Source: Comamonadaceae bacterium PBBC1 (GTDB lineage: Bacteria > Pseudomonadota > Gammaproteobacteria > Burkholderiales > Burkholderiaceae_C). Taken from it: 54,909 bases of DNA. Position 1 is the first letter of the stretch. Every line of letters begins with the position of its first letter. The translations under genes were made by a program, and so were the position numbers. The stretch covers positions 1 through 54,909 of the forward strand of contig NKIP01000024.1 in the NCBI GenBank assembly GCA_002256145.1, in the 5' to 3' direction. This document shows positions 50,568 through 54,909 of this stretch, piece after piece. The notes below the pieces were generated by a model. The model saw only the letters and a list, made by a program, of their open reading frames with translations. It was not told where the DNA came from and did no database searches.

Positions 50568-50630
50568 GTATTTTATTGCCCGATTTAGAATTAGTAGGTA
50601 GTCAGCAGCAATTTATAATATATCCCAGCC

Positions 50631-51233
50631 TCATCTCCTGATCGAAGGCAACACCACCGGAATAGATATAGTTCCAGCGTTGCAATTTAGACCCTTTACC
50701 GTGAGCCAAGTTGGCTCTACATAGACAGGCTCCACCTGGATATGAGGATAATTTACCTTAAGGTACTCCGCAGCCTTTTGAATATCTGTTGTTTGACGTA
50801 TTTTTAATTTACCTTTTTCAATGTAATAATTAAATTCCCCAAGGTAAACCACCTTGCCAGGTTCAGCCTGAAAAGTCGCCGACTTTAGGCCGTTACAGAC
50901 CTTGTATGCGGGGCCACTAAATCCATTAGGCAGAATCTGCAGCATCGCATAAACCTCACCCGCCTTCGTAGGCGATACCGCAGACACAACATAACCTCCG
51001 GCTGGAGCAATATTGAACTCAAATAAACTGAAATCCGAATTATTGAATTCGGACTCGGTTTGCAGACCCTTCGTGACTCCCACCCTGTAGCTGGGAGAAA
51101 CCCCAAATATAACAAGTCCAGTCTTTGACTGCGCATCAAAGTACATGCTCTGGCTGGCAGTACTCATAGCGACGCAGCCCAATATCTGCCAAACAACGAG
51201 AATGGCAACCAGAATGGAGAAAATTCTTTTCAT
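50631..51233 (-). CDS. Cassette gene 2: hypothetical lipoprotein
   Basis: A 200-residue protein with a lipoprotein signal (MKRIFSILVAILVVWQILGC, Cys20) and a beta-rich mature domain (TGLVIFGVSPSYRVGVTKGL, then APAGGYVVSAVS, KVVYLGEFNYYIEKGKL) that I cannot assign. ATG 51233 gives the signal peptide; a longer frame starting at 51371 would cross attC-like site A and is rejected. The A+T-rich codon use differs from that of the GC-rich operons upstream. Confidence 0.72.
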   Translation of the reverse strand: MKRIFSILVAILVVWQILGCVAMSTASQSMYFDAQSKTGLVIFGVSPSYRVGVTKGLQTESEFNNSDFSLFEFNIAPAGGYVVSAVSPTKAGEVYAMLQILPNGFSGPAYKVCNGLKSATFQAEPGKVVYLGEFNYYIEKGKLKIRQTTDIQKAAEYLKVNYPHIQVEPVYVEPTWLTVKGLNCNAGTISIPVVLPSIRR

Positions 51234-51258
51234 ATATGGCATATGGTATTTTGGCGAG

Positions 51259-51317
51259 GCCCAACGTTTGAGCTCAGTTGCAGCCGAAGGCGGTCGGCTG
51301 GAGCGAGGGGTTAGAAG
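51259..51317 (-). repeat. attC-like site A
   Basis: Minus strand: begins TTCTAAC (R'') and ends AAACGTTGGGC; GTTGGGC fits the R' consensus GTTRRRY exactly. The inner arms AGCCGACCGC and CTTCGGCT/GAGCT-type pairs are imperfect. The site overlaps the 3' end of cassette gene 1, whose product ends NPSLQPTAFGCN, a tail created by attC sequence. Confidence 0.78.
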
Positions 51318-51708
51318 GAGCAGCGACCAAGACTGAAGGCTCATCTTTGGTAAGCACGGAAACACATTCATTCAGACCGACGACAAGGTACTCGCGTACC
51401 CAGTCTTGGCGCCCGGAATAGAAGTACGGACGTTTCAGTTCAAGTTCTTTCCAGCCGCCGCTGGTCACTTCAAAGAGCCAGCCATCTTCCAGTGTGCAAC
51501 GCGACCAGAATTCCGTTAGGTCCAATTCGTCCAGAACTCGAAATCCATAGGTCTGTTCAAACTCAACCCTTGCGTCCCAGAGCTGTGAAGACACTGAGAT
51601 TGAGAGCCCGTTGGAATCCAAGGTCACGGACTCAACCCGCGTCGTCCTATCCGACGCAAACGCGGTCTGTACGACGGAGACCGTAGACGGCGCAAAATCG
51701 TCTGACAA
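51274..51708 (-). CDS. Cassette gene 1: hypothetical protein
   Basis: A 144-residue soluble protein with a beta-rich pattern (RVESVTLDSNGLSISVSSQL, then FEQTYGFRVLDELDLTEFWS) and no recognised family. The start is TTG 51708, just after the R'-like box at 51719-51725. The last 14 codons run into attC-like site A. It is the first gene of the array in the reading direction. Confidence 0.65.
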   Translation of the reverse strand: MSDDFAPSTVSVVQTAFASDRTTRVESVTLDSNGLSISVSSQLWDARVEFEQTYGFRVLDELDLTEFWSRCTLEDGWLFEVTSGGWKELELKRPYFYSGRQDWVREYLVVGLNECVSVLTKDEPSVLVAAPSNPSLQPTAFGCN

Positions 51709-51718
51709 GGACTTAGCC

Positions 51719-51725
51719 TTCTAAC
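51719..51725 (-). other. Lone R'-like box at the head of the cassette array
   Basis: Minus strand CACGTTAGAA resembles the R' boxes of the five attC-like sites. No matching R'' box at a plausible distance and no integrase gene next to it were found. It may be the scar of an attI or of a lost cassette. Confidence 0.45.
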
Positions 51726-52114
51726 GTGATGTAGACCGCAAAACCCGGTTGATACACCCGGCCCGTGTCGATACATCCTTTTGTTGAAATCATTGCAAGC
51801 GGCTTGCGCCATGGGTTTCGGGCCAGGTGCTGTCTGTGCATGCAGGACTAAATTTGAAGACCAAACCCGGCATCCAACCCCTTGCAACCTCCCTCCCGCA
51901 CCATCCAGCGCGGCAGTATGTAGCGCACAACTATACCCAAATAAATACGATAAATTAGCTACAAAAAACCTTTGCGTGCAACCCCCCCCATTAGCCCCCA
52001 ATCCCACCCCAACCCCCAACCAAAGCCGGGCATAATCATTCACGCCCCCGCTGGCCACCCCGCCCAAAAGCCCCTCTGGCAAACCCCCAAAAACAACAAT
52101 CAGCCCCCGCCTAA
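51726..52114. other. Non-coding spacer, C-rich
   Basis: About 390 bases with no supportable gene. It contains an A+T-rich strip (AAATAAATACGATAAATTAG, 51940-51959) that could hold the promoter of the truncated hsdM, then a very C-rich strand (runs of CCCCC from 51978 to 52110) up to its ATG. Confidence 0.6.
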
Positions 52115-52735
52115 ATGACCGCCAACGCCTTCCACAACATCGCGCAAATTGAAACCAGCCTGTGGGAAGCCGCCGATCAGCTCCGTGCCAACTCCAACCT
52201 CACGGCCACCGAATATTCCATGCCGGTGTTGGGCGTGATTTTTTTGCGGCACGCCACCAACCGATACCAAACCGCATTGCAAGCCATTGAGGCCGCGCAG
52301 GCGGCGGGCACCATGCCAAAGCGCCCGCTGGTCAAGGGCGACTTCATCAAGCGCCGCGCTTTGATGCTGCCTGAGGCCGCACGCTACAACACCCTGCTCA
52401 ACCTGCCTTCGGGCGCCAGCCTGGGCGGCGCACTGGTAGCCGCCATGAATGCGATCGAGGCTGACTTTGCGCCGCTGCAAGGCAGCTTGCCCAAAGACTA
52501 CGACCGCTTTGACAACAAGCTGCTCGAAAACCTGCTGCGCTGTTTTGACAGCGAAGCCCTACGCAACGCCACGGGCGATGTGTTTGGCCGCATTTACGAA
52601 TATTTCTTGATGAAGTTCGCCATGCAGGGCGCGCAAGACAACGGCGAATTTTTCACGCCGCCTTCGCTGGTGCAAACGCTGGTCAACTTCATCGAGCTAC
52701 CGGATGCCCATCCCGGCAATGTTTGCGCCAAGTGA
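52115..52735 (+). pseudogene. Truncated hsdM of a second type I restriction system
   Basis: Residues 1-195 match the N-terminal HsdM domain (FHNIAQIETSLWEAADQLRA, NGEFFTPPSLVQTLVNFIE) of another type I family, unlike the intact HsdM at 19452. Homology stops at about base 52699, just before the SAM-binding motif, and the frame ends in unrelated LPDAHPGNVCAK. The product lacks both catalytic motifs, so it cannot methylate DNA. The tail of a matching hsdR survives at 53335-53521. The break point coincides with the start of a small toxin-antitoxin-like pair. Confidence 0.85.
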
Positions 52736-52922
52736 CAGGCCATTTGATGTGGCGAAAACCTACTTTATTCATACCGGTGAAACACGGTTCAAAGACCCAA
52801 CCCATCTGTGGGCGTATAAAAATCTCCCTGGGCGAACTGATAATTTGGTCTGTGCGGTGTTGGTCCTCGAAGACGCCGTGGTCGTTAAAACCGTCATGCA
52901 CGAATTTGTATTGGAGGATTAA
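52704..52922 (+). CDS. DUF4258-like small protein, putative toxin
   Basis: A 72-residue protein (start ATG 52704 or 52719) whose second half, NLPGRTDNLVCAVLVLEDAV followed by VVKTVMHEFVL, resembles the C-terminal strand pattern of DUF4258, a RelE-like fold. It is followed 3 bases later by a DUF2283 gene, the usual DUF4258 partner. The N-terminus is unusual and may have been altered at the junction with the truncated hsdM. Confidence 0.5.
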   Translation: MPIPAMFAPSDRPFDVAKTYFIHTGETRFKDPTHLWAYKNLPGRTDNLVCAVLVLEDAVVVKTVMHEFVLED

Positions 52923-52925
52923 CCC

Positions 52926-53123
52926 ATGAAAACCACCTACTACGACCAAGATGACATCTTGGTGATTCATCTCTCGGATAAACCCATTGCACGCGAGGTG
53001 TCGCAGGACTGGAACACACATGTCAGCTATGCCGCTGATGGCACTGCCGTAGAAGTCGTCGTACTGGACGCCAGAGCCAACGGCGCACTTCCGGTAGAAA
53101 TCCTCCACGGCCAAGCCGCCTGA
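52926..53123 (+). CDS. DUF2283 protein, putative antitoxin
   Basis: A 65-residue DUF2283 protein: YDQDDILVIHLSDKPIARE, then VSYAADGTAVEVVVLDARA. DUF2283 genes pair with DUF4258 genes and are thought to form toxin-antitoxin modules with DUF2283 as antitoxin. GGAGG at 52914-52918 provides a good ribosome-binding site. The 200 bases after it hold decayed sequence with no gene. Confidence 0.75.
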   Translation: MKTTYYDQDDILVIHLSDKPIAREVSQDWNTHVSYAADGTAVEVVVLDARANGALPVEILHGQAA

Positions 53124-53334
53124 TCGACCGCGCCCCGATATGAAATTTTGTCGCGTGTGGTGTTTAGCCGCATCAAGGCCTTGCTGATGGTGCCGTCAGC
53201 GCTGGTCTAGGCCGAGCGAGGCACTGATGTTGCGTAATTTCGGTCATGAAGTGCCCAAGCGCTTGCGTGTGGTGGTTTTTGTACGAACAGATAAGGCATG
53301 CGTTTCGTGAGCAAAAGCCAACATGCTGTGTAGT

Positions 53335-53521
53335 ATGACGGCAGTCATTGCCCCACTCGACCGCTGGACCGAAAAAGAGCAGACCCAAGCCGAGGTGGAA
53401 ATCTTCATCATGGATCAGGTCTACCTGTCACTGCCCGAGCCCCCCTTACACGCCACAAGACAAAGCGGATGTCGCGCAATTGGTTTACCAGCACATTCGG
53501 CAGCAGAGCTTGCGGGCTTAG
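53335..53521 (+). pseudogene. Frameshifted C-terminal remnant of hsdR
   Basis: The frame reads PLDRWTEKEQTQAEVEIFIM and DQVYLSLPEPP, typical of the HsdR C-terminus. After six C bases (53442-53447 region) homology continues in another frame as YTPQDKADVAQLVYQHIRQQ to a TAG at 53519. One extra C explains the shift. Only about 60 codons of a gene normally near 1000 codons remain. Confidence 0.75.
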
Positions 53522-53606
53522 GCAAGCGGGGTTCAATTCAGCGGGGATGCGGCTTCTATGTAGGCGATTGCGGTGGGTCTTGCGCCAACCAAAATAGAGC
53601 AAGGCA

Positions 53607-54755
53607 TCAAGCCCTGCGTGCCCGCCGCATGTTTTGTTGGCTTGACGAGTGGTTCAGTTCGGCAATGGGCAATAAAAGATGTCGGCTCAAATGTGTGACG
53701 ACGGGCACCACCACCCCATCGCCCAAGAGGTGATAAGCCTCGTTGTACTTTGCGGGCAGTTTGTAGTCGTCTGGCAGGCCCATCAAACGAGCCGCTTCGC
53801 GTGATGAAATCAATCGGCTTTTGATGCTGTTGCCGTGAACCACCATGATGGTTTGCCTGCTGGAGCCACCTCCTGGTGTGCGCAAACATCCGGCAACGCC
53901 GTCAAAGCGAACCTCTGCTCTTTGCACGCCGTCGCGTGTGCGTTTGTAAATGGTGCCCACGCGAGGTGATGGCGATGCTTGCGCTGCAAGAACTTTTCTG
54001 CGGTGCAGAGGAGCCATCATGCCCAGCAGTTGCTGCGTTTCTTGCTCTGAATGCCATTGCACACTTTGCGGATGGGTTTCAATCAAACTCTCAAGGGTGA
54101 GCAGGGGTTTCTCGTTTTGCGGGACCGACCACCAACGCCATGCAGCTTTGGCCTCACCCGTCAAACGGTTGTGCGCTCGGATCATGGCGGCAGGGTGCCA
54201 TGCGGGGTTGGGGGTGTGGGTGTGCGAGAACTCAGGCAATTTCAGATGGGCATCGACCCCCACGATGAACAAGCGTGGCCTGGATTGGGGCAAAAAGTGA
54301 ATGGCATCGATCAGCATGGCACCCACCAGGTAGCCTTGTGATGCGATCGCTTTGGCAATCAGTTCGAAGTCTTTGCCATCCCGCGAAGTGAGTGCGCCGA
54401 ATACGTTTTCCAAAACGACCATCTTGGGTTTACGGCCTTCGGCATCGAGGTCGCAGATCAATTTCCAAAACCCCCAAAAAGCACCTGAGCGTTCACCTTC
54501 AAGCCCAGCACCATCGCCTGCCAGTGAAAGGTCTTGGCATGGAAACGAGCCCCATGCCATGTCGGCATTTGCCGGAAGTTCTTTGGCCTGTACGTCGTAA
54601 ATGTCTTTGACCGAAAGGTGCTCGTCACCCCAGTTGGCGCTGTAAGAATGTCCCTTGCTTGCACTGATGTCGTTGGCAAACAAGCATTGCCAATCCGACC
54701 CCAGTCCAGCCCGTGCCATACCGCCGCCAGCAAAAAATTCGTAAAAACTGTGCAT
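53607..54755 (-). CDS. C5-cytosine DNA methyltransferase (Dcm family)
   Basis: A 382-residue m5C methyltransferase with motif I FYEFFAGGGMARAGL (about residues 3-17), catalytic motif IV GSFPCQDLSLAG (Cys about 79), motif VI VVLENVFGAL, motif VIII QSRPRLF and motif X near the end (LLGDGVVVPVV). Length and motif order are complete, so it should be active; no restriction endonuclease gene lies beside it inside the window. It could be an orphan methylase or half of a type II system continuing past the right edge. Start ATG 54755 fits motif I; a longer frame to 54884 is unsupported. Confidence 0.9.
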   Translation of the reverse strand: MHSFYEFFAGGGMARAGLGSDWQCLFANDISASKGHSYSANWGDEHLSVKDIYDVQAKELPANADMAWGSFPCQDLSLAGDGAGLEGERSGAFWGFWKLICDLDAEGRKPKMVVLENVFGALTSRDGKDFELIAKAIASQGYLVGAMLIDAIHFLPQSRPRLFIVGVDAHLKLPEFSHTHTPNPAWHPAAMIRAHNRLTGEAKAAWRWWSVPQNEKPLLTLESLIETHPQSVQWHSEQETQQLLGMMAPLHRRKVLAAQASPSPRVGTIYKRTRDGVQRAEVRFDGVAGCLRTPGGGSSRQTIMVVHGNSIKSRLISSREAARLMGLPDDYKLPAKYNEAYHLLGDGVVVPVVTHLSRHLLLPIAELNHSSSQQNMRRARRA

Positions 54756-54909
54756 GTTGATCACCCGATGCTGTCTATTTGCACGGGGTATCCACTTAGC
54801 TCCAGCAACTCCAAAATGCTGGATGAATCCCCAGTACACGCATTCTACGGCCGCCCCCAAACATTCAAGCCTTTCCCACCACATCGCGGTAGGTCACTGG
54901 TGCCGTGAC

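Noticed and set aside
51748..51754. GTTGATA as the R'' partner of the lone box at 51719
   Set aside because: The two would be only about 35 bases apart, shorter than any attC, and the arms between do not pair.

Overview
The window is about 55 kb of GC-rich, densely packed bacterial chromosome. It looks like a Burkholderiales genome, most likely Comamonadaceae-like (Limnohabitans, Rhodoferax or Hydrogenophaga relatives). The grounds are a methionine synthase split into two genes, an SAH riboswitch in front of one of them, cyanate and YnjBCD-type transporters, and two families of short dispersed palindromes (GTAGGTCGG... and GTAGGAGCC...) between genes. The assignment is inferred from gene content only.

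Layout. 1-7.5 kb: the end of a BrnT/BrnA toxin-antitoxin pair, recQ, queC, the N-terminal half of methionine synthase, a tyrosine phosphatase and a NarXL-type two-component pair. 7.5-11.3 kb: a cyanate uptake and cyanase operon (cynABD-cynS) behind a sigma-54 type promoter and closed by a strong terminator. 11.3-16.3 kb: on the minus strand, a NifA-like sigma-54 activator followed by an osmC-like gene, an acyl-CoA-dehydrogenase-like gene and a rubredoxin/reductase fusion. A consensus -24/-12 promoter and a perfect 15-bp palindrome lie between regulator and operon, so this reads as a self-contained regulated redox module of unknown substrate. 16.4-27.4 kb: a defence island with type I restriction genes hsdR-(SHOCT protein)-hsdM-hsdS, an AAA ATPase with a TOPRIM-like partner, a DUF3037 protein, a structured palindrome, an XRE/ImmA peptidase and a PIN-like protein. 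27.4-30.3 kb: an SAH riboswitch and the C-terminal half of methionine synthase, 23 kb from its other half.

30.5-34.5 kb holds UPF0114, LemA, two TPM-domain proteins and a DUF6352-like protein. 34.5-38.4 kb is a bufferin-type RiPP cluster: an ECF sigma factor with an NrsF-type anti-sigma factor, diverging from a Cys-rich precursor, an MNIO enzyme, a DUF2063 partner and a DoxX membrane protein. Both sides of the divergent region carry matching sigma promoter motifs. 38.5-47.5 kb is a ynjB / ynjC-ynjD-ynjF locus interrupted by a 4.3-kb SNF2 helicase gene on the opposite strand; the fused permease gene carries REP-like repeats translated in frame.

47.7-48.4 kb has a DUF2335 membrane protein gene with a small partner. 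48.4-51.7 kb appears to be a cluster of integron gene cassettes without an integrase (CALIN): six small minus-strand genes separated by five attC-like sites. 52.1-53.5 kb is the relic of a second type I restriction locus (truncated hsdM, frameshifted hsdR tail) with a DUF4258-like/DUF2283 pair lodged in it, followed by a C5 cytosine methyltransferase.

No rRNA, tRNA, CRISPR array, prophage structural gene or transposase was recognised. Start codons were chosen by eye from ribosome-binding sites, overlaps and conserved N-termini; all family assignments come from reading motifs, not from database searches.
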